Source of the DNA: an uncultured Bacteroides sp.
GTDB lineage: Bacteria > Bacteroidota > Bacteroidia > Bacteroidales > Bacteroidaceae
NCBI GenBank assembly: GCA_944320295.1
Contig: CALUGY010000094.1
Coordinates: 1-64,000, forward strand
DNA length: 64,000 nt
Direction: 5' to 3'
The stretch's first letter is position 1; each line of letters opens with the position of its first letter. The notes under the pieces are model-generated. The model saw only the letters and a list, made by a program, of their open reading frames with translations. It was not told where the DNA came from and did not search any database. Positions 53,286 through 62,560 of the stretch are shown here, piece after piece. The position numbers and the translations under genes are program-made.

Positions 53286-54254
53286 GTCGTGATCGGCCGG
53301 CACCAGCTTCAGCTTTCCGGCTATTTCGTCCAGGGGGGCGGACGATATCTCGTCGCCCCGCAGCGTCACCATGCGCCCGAACTGTCCCGTGGCCACCAGC
53401 TCCGTGGCGTGCCCGCCCATGCGGGTGGACAGGTTGCGGTCGAAAGGCGTGGGAGAACCTCCGCGCTGTATGTATCCCAGCACCGTCTCGCGCGTCTCGA
53501 AGCCCGTCTCATACTCTATCTCCTGCGCTATGAACTCGCCTGCACGCTTGCTGCTTCCGGTCTGTATGCCCTCGGCCACCACCACGATGGAGTAAGGCTT
53601 GCCCTGCTTGAGCCGTCGGAGGATGGTTTCGCCTATGTTCTTCATGTCATACGGGAGTTCGGGGATGAGAATCACGTCCCCGCCGCCGGCCATGCCCGAG
53701 TAGAGGGCAATCCACCCCGCCTTGTGCCCCATCACCTCGATGACCATCACCCGCTTGTGCGAGCTGGCCGTGGAGTGCAGCCGGTCTATGGCGTCGGTGG
53801 CGATGCTGACTGCGGAGTCGAACCCGAAGGAGAAGTCCGTGCCCCAGATGTCGTTGTCTATCGTCTTCGGCACGGACACGATGTTCATTCCCATCTCGGC
53901 AAAGCGGGCCGCGGTCTTCTGGGTTCCGTTCCCCCCGATGCACACAATGCAGTCAAGTCCCAAATCCTTCACGTTCTGCATGATAAGCGACGGTTTGTCC
54001 ACATCGGACATGATGCCGCCCCGCTTGAAAGGCTTTTCGCGCGAAGTGCCGAGCATGGTGCCGCCCAGGTTCAGCAGCCCGGAGAGCGACTTGTCGGTAA
54101 ACACCTCCACATCCTTGGTCAACAGGCCCTGGAAGCCGCTATGGATGCCCACCACCTCCATGCCGTAGTGGTTCACCGCCGTCTTGCACACGCCGCGAAT
54201 CGTGGCGTTGATGCCGGGGCAGTCGCCACCCGATGTCAAAATACCTATCCTCAT
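53244..54254 (-). CDS. pfkA: 6-phosphofructokinase
   Basis: Phosphorylates fructose-6-phosphate, 336 residues. Motifs are ILTSGGDCPGINA, CIGGNGTQKTA, PKTIDNDIWGTD (catalytic Asp in TIDND) and MVIEVMGHKAGWIAL. Two active-site signals are mixed: the donor loop reads GGNG where ATP enzymes usually have GGDG, and the residue before TIDND is lysine, as in pyrophosphate enzymes, where E. coli has glycine. This fits the mixed clade known in Bacteroidetes, clostridia and protists. The phosphoryl donor should be tested. Its last 42 bp overlap rnc tail-to-tail. Confidence 0.93.
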   Translation of the reverse strand: MRIGILTSGGDCPGINATIRGVCKTAVNHYGMEVVGIHSGFQGLLTKDVEVFTDKSLSGLLNLGGTMLGTSREKPFKRGGIMSDVDKPSLIMQNVKDLGLDCIVCIGGNGTQKTAARFAEMGMNIVSVPKTIDNDIWGTDFSFGFDSAVSIATDAIDRLHSTASSHKRVMVIEVMGHKAGWIALYSGMAGGGDVILIPELPYDMKNIGETILRRLKQGKPYSIVVVAEGIQTGSSKRAGEFIAQEIEYETGFETRETVLGYIQRGGSPTPFDRNLSTRMGGHATELVATGQFGRMVTLRGDEISSAPLDEIAGKLKLVPADHDLIVQGRRMGICFG

Positions 54255-54334
54255 TGCAATAACATGTTACATTAAATAAAACGGCCAAACGGCATGAAAC
54301 CCCGCTCTGGATGCCTCTAAAAGGGCGTTTGTCC

Positions 54335-54422
54335 GCAACACGTTCCGAGCGCAAGCGCAACATGTTGCGAGCACGGGCGGAACACGTTCGGAGCGCGGAC
54401 GCGACATGTCGCGAGCAAACCG
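54335..54422. repeat. 22-bp tetra-repeat array, copy 7
   Basis: Units start at 54335, 54357, 54379 and 54401, with cores AACACGTT, AACATGTT, AACACGTT and GACATGTC. The boundaries GGGCGTTTGTCCGC and GAGCAAACCGCCC form an imperfect inverted repeat. It lies in the 330-bp gap between divergent pfkA and the GH3-auxin-like gene; the only other signal there is the -7 box at 54551-54558. Confidence 0.9.
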
Positions 54423-54550
54423 CCCGAAAGGCACGCTTGAAAGCGGCAAACCATCCGGGCCAATGCCGCACAGGCCACAAGCGACAGTTTCCGAGGCGTA
54501 AAGGTAGAAAAAATCAAGCAAAAAAGCATAGAGATGCGGATAAATAAGCT

Positions 54551-54558
54551 TACTTTTG
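54551..54558 (+). promoter_or_regulatory. -7 element before the GH3-auxin-like gene
   Basis: TACTTTTG matches TAnnTTTG 26 nt before the start codon. No -33 is seen. Confidence 0.45.
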
Positions 54559-54584
54559 CGCATCGAACAAACAAAGCAAGCAAA

Positions 54585-56096
54585 ATGAATATCACAAGGT
54601 TACTCGACAAGATATATTTTGCGCCCCGCCTGCGGGAAATAGGACGCTATGCCGGCCATAGCGAGGAACTGCAACAAAAAGTAATGCAACGCCTTGTGCG
54701 CACCGCCGCCGACACGGAGTGGGGAAAGAAGCACGACTTCGCCTCCATACACACATACAACGACTTCCGCAACCGCCTACCCATACAAACTTACGAAGAA
54801 GTGAAACCCTACGTGGTCCGGATGCGTGCGGGAGAACAAAACCTGCTGTGGCCGTCGGAAATACGCTGGTTCGCCAAGTCGTCCGGCACCACCAACGACA
54901 AGAGCAAGTTCATACCCGTAAGCCGCGAGTCGTTGCACGACACCCACTACCAAGGGGGCAAGGACGCCGTGGCCATCTACCTGGGGCAGAACCCCGCGAG
55001 CCGCTTCTTCACGGGCAAGGGCCTCATCCTGGGCGGAAGCCATGCGCCCAACCTCAACTCCAACCACAGTCTCGTGGGCGACCTGTCCGCCATCCTGATA
55101 CAGAACGTGCACCCGCTGGTGAACTACATACGCGTGCCGAGCAAACAGATTGCCCTCATGAGCGACTTCGAGCAGAAGATGGAGGCCATTGCCAACAGCA
55201 CCATCGGCGCCAACGTCACCAACCTGTCCGGCGTTCCCTCGTGGATGCTGGTACTCATCAAGCATATTCTGGAAAAGACGGGGAAAGACTCGCTGGAACA
55301 GGTGTGGCCCAACCTGGAAGTCTTCTTCCACGGTGGCGTGGCATTCACACCCTACCGCGAGCAATACCGCCAGATAATCCGGAGCGAAAAGATGCACTAC
55401 GTGGAGACGTACAATGCCTCCGAGGGATACTTCGGCACGCAGTCCGACCCGGCCGACCCGGCCATGCTGCTCATGATAGACTACGGTGTGTTCTACGAAT
55501 TCATCCCGTTGGAAGAAGTGGGCAAAGACAATCCACGCGTCCTCTGCTTGGAAGAAGTGGAACTCGGCAAGAACTACGCCGTCGTCATATCAACGTCGGC
55601 AGGGTTGTGGCGATACATGATAGGCGACACGGTGAAGTTCACCTCCAAACACCCCTACAAGTTCATCATCACCGGGCGTACCAAGCACTTCATCAACGCC
55701 TTCGGCGAGGAGCTCATTGTGGACAACGCCGAAAAAGGCCTGGCACGTGCCTGCGCCGAGACCGGAGCACAAGTGGCCGAATACTCCGCCGCGCCCGTCT
55801 TTATGGACGAACATGCCAAGTGCCGCCACCAATGGCTCATCGAGTTCGCCGTCATGCCCGACAGCCTGGAACGCTTCGCCCGCATACTGGACGACACGTT
55901 GCAAGAGATAAACTCCGACTACGAGGCCAAACGCCAGAACAACCTTGCCCTGCAGCCGCTGGAGATAGTCGTCGCCCGCAAAGGGCTCTTCCACGACTGG
56001 TTGGCGCAGAAGGGCAAGCTCGGCGGCCAACACAAGATACCGCGCCTGAGCAACACACGCGAATATATCGAGGAAATGCTCGCGCTGAACAAGTAA
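54585..56096 (+). CDS. GH3 auxin-responsive-promoter-like adenylating enzyme
   Basis: Member of the acyl-acid amido synthetase (plant GH3) family, 503 residues from MNITRLLDKIYF at 54585. ATP-binding signals KSSGTTNDKSKFIPVS and the later YNASEGYFGTQ fit family motifs 1 and 2, and GLWRYMIGDTVKFTS fits motif 3. The plant enzymes couple amino acids to acyl acids by adenylation; the bacterial substrates are unknown. This is not a glycoside hydrolase of family GH3. It is transcribed alone and ends at a strong bidirectional hairpin. Confidence 0.9.
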   Translation: MNITRLLDKIYFAPRLREIGRYAGHSEELQQKVMQRLVRTAADTEWGKKHDFASIHTYNDFRNRLPIQTYEEVKPYVVRMRAGEQNLLWPSEIRWFAKSSGTTNDKSKFIPVSRESLHDTHYQGGKDAVAIYLGQNPASRFFTGKGLILGGSHAPNLNSNHSLVGDLSAILIQNVHPLVNYIRVPSKQIALMSDFEQKMEAIANSTIGANVTNLSGVPSWMLVLIKHILEKTGKDSLEQVWPNLEVFFHGGVAFTPYREQYRQIIRSEKMHYVETYNASEGYFGTQSDPADPAMLLMIDYGVFYEFIPLEEVGKDNPRVLCLEEVELGKNYAVVISTSAGLWRYMIGDTVKFTSKHPYKFIITGRTKHFINAFGEELIVDNAEKGLARACAETGAQVAEYSAAPVFMDEHAKCRHQWLIEFAVMPDSLERFARILDDTLQEINSDYEAKRQNNLALQPLEIVVARKGLFHDWLAQKGKLGGQHKIPRLSNTREYIEEMLALNK

Positions 56097-56122
56097 GCAG
56101 TTTCCGGACTGCCACCTTACAC

Positions 56123-56160
56123 AAAGCGTCCTTCCAGCCCGCGGGCCGGAAGGACGCTTT
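56123..56160. terminator. Bidirectional terminator hairpin
   Basis: AAAGCGTCCTTCC (56123-56135) pairs perfectly with GGAAGGACGCTTT (56148-56160), 13 bp, between the convergent GH3-auxin-like and DUF805 genes. Confidence 0.85.
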
Positions 56161-56195
56161 CATATCAATTCACCCTAACCGGGAAACCGTCCGGT

Positions 56196-56552
56196 TCAAT
56201 CCGGGAACGAAGGGGCGTAAGGCGCGTACTTGTCTCCCTCCGACGAGCTTTCGAGGCAGAAGAACACAATCAGGATGATGAAGCCAACCAAGGGTATCAG
56301 TCCGAGCAACATCAGCCACCCCGACTTGCCGATGTCGTGCAGACGGCGCACGCCCACCGCAATGTTAGGCACAAGAACCGCAATGCCATAGATAAGGGAA
56401 AGCACCCCGGCCGAAACGATTCCCAATACCAAACTGGCCAGGAAGTTAAAGAGGAAGAAGTTCCAATACTCCTTGCGGCTGGCACGCCCCTCGAAGTTTC
56501 CGTAGTTTTTCCAAACGTGGAAGTACCATTTAATGTCTACGCTGTTGTCCAT
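56196..56552 (-). CDS. DUF805 small membrane protein
   Basis: Membrane protein of 118 residues with three hydrophobic segments. DUF805 features are clear: YFHVWKNYGNFEGRASRKEYW at the N-terminus and VGVRRLHDIGKSGWLMLLGLIP in the middle. A soluble acidic tail (ESSSEGDKYAPYAPSF) follows. The function of the family is not known; such proteins often form single genes. It is divergent from nothing closer than 36 nt to the BNR gene, whose 3' end lies upstream on the same strand. Confidence 0.88.
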   Translation of the reverse strand: MDNSVDIKWYFHVWKNYGNFEGRASRKEYWNFFLFNFLASLVLGIVSAGVLSLIYGIAVLVPNIAVGVRRLHDIGKSGWLMLLGLIPLVGFIILIVFFCLESSSEGDKYAPYAPSFPD

Positions 56553-56587
56553 AATGCAATATGTTATTTATGTTTGAATAATAAGTC

Positions 56588-58210
56588 TCATCTGAATGTC
56601 ATGCGAAGCCAGGTGTCGGGCCTTGTCTCCTCGGCATGTACCAGCCACTCGTTATAAGCGGCGGTGCGGAGCGACGCGGCCACGCGCATGGACGTGCGGC
56701 TGTCGCCGGGGCGGAGCGGGAGCGTAATCCGCAATTCGCTGCCGTCGGCTGCGGGGGTTGCCGTGGCCGAGGCTCCGTCCCACCGGCCTTGCACCCACTC
56801 CCCGTTGCGGTTTTGCCACACGGATAGTTGGCCGTCGGGCGTGCAACGCAGTTTATAGATGTCCGGCGAGAGGGAAGTGTCCGTGCCGCCTTTCGTGTCG
56901 ATATAGAAAGAGGCTTCCGCGCCGGAACCCGACGCGTTGCGCACGTGGCAAGCGATGTACAGACAGCGGTCGTCCTTCGTCACGCCGGCACGCAGGGAGG
57001 CCAAGCCTTTGTGGCCGATGAAGAGATGGGGGAAGTCCGCAGCCGTGTCCGTCACGGTGAAATCGCGCAACACATGGCCTTTCATGAACATCGGAGCATC
57101 GTACACACCCGCCGTGTCCACCGACGCGAGGGCCGCCACGGTGTTCGCGTCGAGCACGGAAACGGACGGCCATACGGCATGTTGGTCATCCCGGATGGGG
57201 AAGGGACGTGTGCGAAGCGTGAAATGACGCGCCTCGCGGTCGCCCACGGCCACCTCCATCACGCTGTAGGGCACACGATCGCCGGGACGCAAACGGGGGA
57301 GCGTATCTGCCTGGTAGGAGAGCAACGTCTCTCCCGTGGGAAGCACGGCCAGATAGGGGGCACCCATGTAAACGCTGTCGTTCACCGCCTCGGCCAATGC
57401 CTTTTCCCGCCGGGGCGAATCAAAAAGTACGGGCAAAGCCCAGTTGTCTTCCAGCGTAGTGCGTACCGTGTAAGGCTTGAAGGCCGTAAAACCGCAGTCC
57501 TCTATGGCACACACAATCTCGCCACCCACCACGCGGGCCACGGGCATGCCGTCGCGGCTATCCTTGCGGAAACACACGGTGCGGAAGTCACCCCATGTAA
57601 GCCCCTTGTCGTGGGACGTGAGGACGGATATCTGTTGCTCGCTGCTGCGGGTGTAAGGCCCTTCGTTGGCAAAGTATACCTGCACGTCGCCATCGGGCAA
57701 CTCAAGGAAGCAGGGCTCCCAGCACCCGTCGGTGAAGCGCGGCCCGGCCTCGTAGATGACCTGCGGGCGGCTCCACGTATGTCCGTTGTCCGTGCTGCGG
57801 CATACGGCAATGGCGAAAAGCGTGATTTCCGGCACGGAGGGACGGTAGTTGCAGGCTGCCAGCAGCTCGCCCGTGGAGAGTTGCAGCAGTTCGGAGTTGG
57901 CTATATGGATGCGCGCCTTGCCCCCTTCGTTTTCCACGTCGAAAGGATGGAACACTTTCTCCGGAGCCGTCCACGTGTCGCCCCCGTCCGCGCTGCGGCG
58001 CAGGCTGTACGTGCCGTCGCTGTGGTCTTCGAACACGGCGGCCAACGTGCCGTCGTGCAGGGGCACCACGCGCGGGTAACCTCCCCGGTGGGCCAAACGG
58101 CGCACGCTGCCATAATCCCAGGCTATGCGGGGACCGCAGATGCCTTGCGCCACCACCGGGGCAAAGGCCGGCAGGCACAGGACCAACAGCAAAAGGCAAA
58201 CTCTCAACAT
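56588..58210 (-). CDS. Secreted BNR propeller protein (GH93-like) with CBM9-like C-domain
   Basis: Exported protein of 540 residues (signal peptide to about AFAPVVAQ). Asp boxes SADGGDTW, STDNGHTW and SHDKGLTW mark a sialidase-type beta-propeller; DGCWEPCFLELPDGDVQVYFANE-like spacing resembles exo-arabinanases of family GH93 rather than GH33 sialidases. From about residue 395, SLRAGVTKDDRCLYIACHVR and EASFYIDTKGG look like a CBM9-type carbohydrate-binding module. It lies alone, outside any susCD locus, so it may be a housekeeping-type glycan scavenger. The precise family is tentative. Confidence 0.75.
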   Translation of the reverse strand: MLRVCLLLLVLCLPAFAPVVAQGICGPRIAWDYGSVRRLAHRGGYPRVVPLHDGTLAAVFEDHSDGTYSLRRSADGGDTWTAPEKVFHPFDVENEGGKARIHIANSELLQLSTGELLAACNYRPSVPEITLFAIAVCRSTDNGHTWSRPQVIYEAGPRFTDGCWEPCFLELPDGDVQVYFANEGPYTRSSEQQISVLTSHDKGLTWGDFRTVCFRKDSRDGMPVARVVGGEIVCAIEDCGFTAFKPYTVRTTLEDNWALPVLFDSPRREKALAEAVNDSVYMGAPYLAVLPTGETLLSYQADTLPRLRPGDRVPYSVMEVAVGDREARHFTLRTRPFPIRDDQHAVWPSVSVLDANTVAALASVDTAGVYDAPMFMKGHVLRDFTVTDTAADFPHLFIGHKGLASLRAGVTKDDRCLYIACHVRNASGSGAEASFYIDTKGGTDTSLSPDIYKLRCTPDGQLSVWQNRNGEWVQGRWDGASATATPAADGSELRITLPLRPGDSRTSMRVAASLRTAAYNEWLVHAEETRPDTWLRMTFR

Positions 58211-58313
58211 ACCGAAATTTATCTACGTGCAATATTCGGAAAAAAAGCGGACACTTGCAAGCAATCGGGCAAGTAAAAGCCGTCCGGAAGGCTAACATGT
58301 ACGGCCCGTAAGC

Positions 58314-58401
58314 GCGACGTGTTGGAAGCGTGCTCGCAACGTGTTCGGAGCGCGCTTCCAACGTGTTGCGAGCACGCTCCGAACACGTTGGAAACAAACG
58401 C
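58314..58401. repeat. 22-bp tetra-repeat array, copy 8
   Basis: Units start at 58314, 58336, 58358 and 58380, with cores GACGTGTT, AACGTGTT, AACGTGTT and AACACGTT. Left boundary ACGGCCCGTAAGC (as in copy 3), right boundary AACAAACGCC. It sits in the 404-bp gap between the divergent BNR and cysS genes. The only other signal there is the cysS -7 box. Confidence 0.9.
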
Positions 58402-58577
58402 CTGACAATCAACGTCTTCCAAGGCCATACAGAACGCCCCGCAACGGCTGCCCGGCGGAGGCGGGAAGCGAGGGGTGTCCGTTGTCATTCTGTCACCATC
58501 CGGCCTGTTTGGAAGCCCCTACGACAGGGAGGCGCAATTTTCCGGCCACGAATGCCATGCAAGACAAGGATTTTTCT

Positions 58578-58585
58578 TACCTTTG
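58578..58585 (+). promoter_or_regulatory. -7 element before cysS
   Basis: TACCTTTG matches TAnnTTTG 29 nt before the cysS start codon. Confidence 0.45.
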
Positions 58586-58614
58586 TACCTCATAATCATA
58601 TAAACCATCGCGCT

Positions 58615-60099
58615 ATGGAACATCAGCTGATAATCTACAACACGTTAAATAGGAAAAAAGAACTGTTCGTGCCCCTGCACGCACCCCACGTGGGCATGTA
58701 CGTGTGCGGCCCTACCGTCTACGGTGACCCTCATTTGGGACACGCGCGGCCGGCCATCACGTTCGACCTGCTTTTCCGTTACCTCACACACTTGGGCTAT
58801 AAGGTTCGCTACGTGCGCAACATCACAGACGTGGGCCACCTGGAACACGATGCCGACGAGGGCGAAGACAAAATCGCCAAAAAGGCGCGGCTGGAACAGC
58901 TGGAACCCATGGAAGTGGCGCAATACTACACCAACCGCTACCACAAGGCCATGGACGCGCTCAACGTGCTGCCACCCAGCATAGAGCCGCACGCTTCGGG
59001 CCACATCATAGAACAGGAGCAGCTGGTGCAGCAGATTCTGGACAACGGCTACGCCTACGTGAGCGAGGGTTCGGTGTACTTCGACGTTGCGAAGTATAAC
59101 AAGGACCACCACTACGGAAAGCTCTCCGGACGCAACCTGGACGACGTGCTCAACACCACCCGCGAACTGGACGGACAAGACGAGAAGCGCAACCCCGCCG
59201 ACTTCGCCCTGTGGAAGAAGGCCCAGCCGGAACACATCATGCGCTGGCCATCGCCCTGGAGCGACGGCTTCCCCGGATGGCACTGCGAGTGCACGGCCAT
59301 GGGCAAGAAGTACCTCGGCTCCCACTTCGACATACACGGCGGCGGCATGGACCTCGTCTTCCCCCATCACGAATGCGAAATCGCGCAAAGCGTGGCCAGC
59401 CAGGGAGACGACATGGTGCACTACTGGATGCACAACAACATGATAACCATCAACGGCCAGAAGATGGGCAAGAGCCTCGGCAACTTCATCACGCTCAACC
59501 AGTTCTTCAGCGGCGAGCACGAGAAGCTGGCACAAGCCTACTCGCCCATGACCATCCGCTTCTTCATCCTGCAAGCCCACTACCGCAGCACCGTGGACTT
59601 CAGCAACGAAGCCTTGCAGGCTGCCGAGAAAGGCCTGGCACGTCTGATGGATGCCATCCATGGGTTGGATCGCATCGTGCCTTGCAAGGCCGGGCAGGCT
59701 TCCACCATAGACGTGCACGCCCTGCGCGGCAAGTGCTACGAGGCCATGAACGACGACCTGAACTCGCCCATAGTCATCGCCCACCTGTTCGACGGTGCTA
59801 AGATGGTGAACAACGTGTTGGCCGGAAACGACACGATTACTGCGGACGACCTGGCACACCTCAAGGAGACATTCCGCATCTTCTGCTACGACATCCTCGG
59901 ACTCAAGGAAGACAACGCTTCAAACGCCGCCCGCGAAGAGGCTTACGGCAAGGTGGTGGACATGCTGCTCGAAGAACGCCTCAAGGCCAAGGCCAACAAG
60001 GACTGGGCCACCAGCGACAAGATTCGCAACGAACTCACCGCCCTGGGCTTCGAACTGAAAGACGGGAAAGAGGGCACGGAGTGGAAACTGAACAAATAA
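58615..60099 (+). CDS. cysS: Cysteinyl-tRNA synthetase
   Basis: Class Ia aminoacyl-tRNA synthetase of 494 residues. The HIGH motif reads HLGHARP within [16 protein letters not shown], and KMSKS reads KMGKSLGN. The zinc-site residues [14 protein letters not shown] and HHECEIAQ are conserved. Start [15 protein letters not shown] at 58615 is the family start; upstream codons fall in the repeat region. First gene of a cluster with a thioesterase and zinc-transport genes. Confidence 0.97.
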   Translation: MEHQLIIYNTLNRKKELFVPLHAPHVGMYVCGPTVYGDPHLGHARPAITFDLLFRYLTHLGYKVRYVRNITDVGHLEHDADEGEDKIAKKARLEQLEPMEVAQYYTNRYHKAMDALNVLPPSIEPHASGHIIEQEQLVQQILDNGYAYVSEGSVYFDVAKYNKDHHYGKLSGRNLDDVLNTTRELDGQDEKRNPADFALWKKAQPEHIMRWPSPWSDGFPGWHCECTAMGKKYLGSHFDIHGGGMDLVFPHHECEIAQSVASQGDDMVHYWMHNNMITINGQKMGKSLGNFITLNQFFSGEHEKLAQAYSPMTIRFFILQAHYRSTVDFSNEALQAAEKGLARLMDAIHGLDRIVPCKAGQASTIDVHALRGKCYEAMNDDLNSPIVIAHLFDGAKMVNNVLAGNDTITADDLAHLKETFRIFCYDILGLKEDNASNAAREEAYGKVVDMLLEERLKAKANKDWATSDKIRNELTALGFELKDGKEGTEWKLNK

Positions 60100-60113
60100 C
60101 AGACTTTAGAAAC

Positions 60114-60545
60114 ATGTGTCACGTGTCGCCAAAGGAATTCTTCAATAACAGCCACTTCTCCACAACGATAGGCATCGAGCTTTTAGAGGTGGAGGAAGGC
60201 CATGCCAAAGCATGCCTGCATGTGACCGAAGTACACCTCAATGCCGGACGGCGCACACAGGGAGGCGCGCTCTTCACGCTGGCCGACCTGGCCATGGCCG
60301 CTGCGGCCAACGCGGCAGGCAGGCTGACGCTGACGCTCTCGTCGCACATCAACTTCCTGCGGAGCAGCGGCGTGGGCGACACGCTCATGGCCGAAGCGCG
60401 GGAGCGGTATGTGGGACGCACCACCGGGTGCTACCAGGTGGACATCACCAACCAGCATGGGGAACTGATCGCGACCTTCGAGTCGAGTGTTTTCCGCAAA
60501 GGCGACCCCTTGCCGTTTGCCACAAGAACAACAGACAAAACATAA
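60114..60545 (+). CDS. PaaI-type hotdog thioesterase
   Basis: Protein of 143 residues from the ATG at 60114, 14 nt after cysS; a GTG at 60081, inside cysS, would add 11 residues. The single hotdog domain has HLNAGRRTQGGALFTLADLAMA, with the HxNxxGxxxGG pattern of PaaI/YdiI-type thioesterases, then SSHINFLRSS. It hydrolyses a small acyl-CoA, probably aromatic or medium-chain. It is co-directional with cysS and znuA (18 nt downstream). Confidence 0.88.
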   Translation: MCHVSPKEFFNNSHFSTTIGIELLEVEEGHAKACLHVTEVHLNAGRRTQGGALFTLADLAMAAAANAAGRLTLTLSSHINFLRSSGVGDTLMAEARERYVGRTTGCYQVDITNQHGELIATFESSVFRKGDPLPFATRTTDKT

Positions 60546-60563
60546 CAAACAACAAAACAGCGT

Positions 60564-61481
60564 ATGAAAAGACATCTCCTTTTGTTAATCGCAACCTTGC
60601 CGCTGTGGGCCTCGTGCGGACTTGGCGGCACGTCGGAAAAAGAAGAGAGGGACAAACCGCTCATCACCGTAAGCATCGAGCCGCTCCGCTACTTTACGGA
60701 GGCGCTGGCGGGCGACCGCTTCGAGGTGACGTGCATGGTGCCCAAAGGGGCAAGTCCGGAAACCTACGACCCCACCCCGCAACAGATGATGGACTTGAGC
60801 AAAAGCGAGGCCTTCTTCCGCATAGGCTACATCGGGTTCGAACAGGCATGGGCGGACAGGTTGGCGGACAATGCACCGCACTTGCGTTTCTACGACTTGT
60901 CGCAAGGCGTGGACCTGATTTATGACGATACGGAATATGAAACGAATCCTGACAAGGCGAATGCCGCCCACGACCACAGCCATGCCGAAGGCATCGAGCC
61001 GCATATATGGAACTCACCCCTCAACGCCGAAATCATTGCCGGGAACATATACCATGCCTTGTGCGACATAGACAAAGGGAACGACAGCATCTACCTGCAA
61101 CGATACGACAGCCTGTGCCAACGCATTGCGCGGGTGGACAGCCTGTGTTGCGACATGCTCTCGGCACCCGGCGCCGACCGCTCGTTCATGATTTACCACC
61201 CTGCCCTGTCGTACTTTGCACGCGACTACGGACTGATGCAGATATCCATCGAAGCCGGAGGCAAGGAGCCTTCGCCCACACAGTTGAAGGAACTGATGGA
61301 CTTCGGCAAAGAAGAGAAAGTGCGCGTGATATTCGTACAGCCGGAGTTCGACAGACGTAACGCCGAACTCATCGCCGCACAAACAGGGACCACCGTGGTG
61401 CCCATCAACCCCTTGTCATACGACTGGGAACAGGAGATGCTGAACACGGCGCGCGCCCTCTCGAACCACCCCATGCCATGA
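60564..61481 (+). CDS. znuA: Zinc/manganese ABC transporter substrate-binding lipoprotein
   Basis: Cluster A-I metal-binding lipoprotein of 305 residues (lipobox LWASC). Metal ligands fit AHDHSHAEGIEPHIWNSPLN in the linker, MIYHPALSYFARDYG in the second lobe and VFVQPEFDRR near the end. The histidine-rich loop is short, which favours zinc but does not exclude manganese. Its stop overlaps the ATPase gene as ATGA. No permease gene is seen downstream in the window. Confidence 0.9.
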   Translation: MKRHLLLLIATLPLWASCGLGGTSEKEERDKPLITVSIEPLRYFTEALAGDRFEVTCMVPKGASPETYDPTPQQMMDLSKSEAFFRIGYIGFEQAWADRLADNAPHLRFYDLSQGVDLIYDDTEYETNPDKANAAHDHSHAEGIEPHIWNSPLNAEIIAGNIYHALCDIDKGNDSIYLQRYDSLCQRIARVDSLCCDMLSAPGADRSFMIYHPALSYFARDYGLMQISIEAGGKEPSPTQLKELMDFGKEEKVRVIFVQPEFDRRNAELIAAQTGTTVVPINPLSYDWEQEMLNTARALSNHPMP

Positions 61482-62266
61482 CGCATCACAAAGAACCCAT
61501 GACCGGAAGTCCTCTCATCGAAATAAAGGACCTGAGCGCCGGATACGACGGACGCACGGTACTGCACGACGTGAACCTCTGCGTGTACGAACGCGACTTC
61601 CTGGGCATCATAGGCCCCAACGGCGGAGGAAAGACCACGCTGGTCAAGTGCCTGCTGGGCTTGCTGAAGCCCACGGGAGGGAGCATTGTCTGCCATCCGC
61701 GCCGTAGCGGCGGCGAGGGGAAACTCACCATGGGCTACCTGCCCCAATATAGTACCATAGACCGCAAGTTTCCCATCACGGTGGAAGAGGTGGTGCTGTC
61801 CGGCCTCAGCGGGCAGAAGCCGCTGCTGTCGCGCTTCACCCCCACGCAACGCGAAAAGGCCGCACAGGTCATGGCGCGCATGGGGCTGGAAGGACTGGGC
61901 AAAAGAGCCATCGGCACCCTGAGCGGCGGGCAGCTGCAACGCGCCCTGCTGGGACGGGCCGTGGTGTCGGACCCCGAAGTGGTCATCCTCGACGAACCGA
62001 GCACCTACATAGACAAGCGTTTCGAGGCACGCCTGTACCAACTGCTGGCCGAACTGAACAAGGAGCGTGCCATCATCCTGGTCAGTCACGACATAGGCAC
62101 GGTGTTGCAGCAGGTCAAGTCCATCGCATGCGTCAACGAGACGCTGGACTACCACCCCGACACGGGCATCACCGAGGAGTGGCTGGAGCGCAACTTCAAC
62201 TGTCCCATCGAACTGCTGGGGCACGGTACCCTGCCCCACCGCGTCCTGGGCGAGCACAAGCACTAA
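61478..62266 (+). CDS. znuC: Metal ABC transporter ATP-binding protein
   Basis: ABC ATPase of 262 residues: Walker A GPNGGGKTTL, Q-loop LPQYSTI, signature LSGGQLQRALLG, Walker B VVILDEPST and the switch histidine in VSHDIG. It is paired with the metal-binding lipoprotein by a 4-base overlap. The usual third component, a ZnuB-type permease, is not encoded here; 22-bp array copy 9 and a GT117 gene follow instead, so the permease must be elsewhere or the operon has lost it. Confidence 0.93.
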   Translation: MTHHKEPMTGSPLIEIKDLSAGYDGRTVLHDVNLCVYERDFLGIIGPNGGGKTTLVKCLLGLLKPTGGSIVCHPRRSGGEGKLTMGYLPQYSTIDRKFPITVEEVVLSGLSGQKPLLSRFTPTQREKAAQVMARMGLEGLGKRAIGTLSGGQLQRALLGRAVVSDPEVVILDEPSTYIDKRFEARLYQLLAELNKERAIILVSHDIGTVLQQVKSIACVNETLDYHPDTGITEEWLERNFNCPIELLGHGTLPHRVLGEHKH

Positions 62267-62318
62267 AAACATCCCCCGCACACATGGCCGGAAAACCGCC
62301 TGCATGAGGCGTTTGTCC

Positions 62319-62406
62319 GCAACGCGTTGCGTCCGTGCTTCCAACACGTTGCGCCCGCGCTCCGAACATGTTGCGGCCACGCTCGCAACATGTCGCGGAC
62401 AAACGC
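62319..62406. repeat. 22-bp tetra-repeat array, copy 9, with perfect terminal inverted repeats
   Basis: Units start at 62319, 62341, 62363 and 62385, with cores AACGCGTT, AACACGTT, AACATGTT and AACATGTC. The array is bounded by a perfect 17-bp inverted repeat: ATGAGGCGTTTGTCCGC (62304-62320) and its reverse complement at 62395-62411. It lies between znuC and the GT117 gene. Confidence 0.92.
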
Positions 62407-62516
62407 CTCATATACAACACCCCGGAACCATCCCTATAAGGGACAAATTTCCTGCCGCATAATGATATTGAAAGTTAATAAACGGCCCGCGCCTGCCCTA
62501 TTCATCGGGAAATCGC

Positions 62517-62524
62517 TATATTTG
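62517..62524 (+). promoter_or_regulatory. -7 element before the GT117 gene
   Basis: TATATTTG matches TAnnTTTG 36 nt before the start codon. Confidence 0.5.
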
Positions 62525-62560
62525 CGGCTTTGAAACCGTTATAACGATTCGCATCCTGTA

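Noticed and set aside
54585..56096. Glycoside hydrolase family 3
   Set aside because: The family name GH3 here refers to plant auxin-conjugating enzymes; adenylation motifs are present and no glycosidase residues.
56828..58276. 482-codon plus-strand frame opposite the BNR protein
   Set aside because: The opposite strand has Asp boxes and a signal peptide; this one has no domain.
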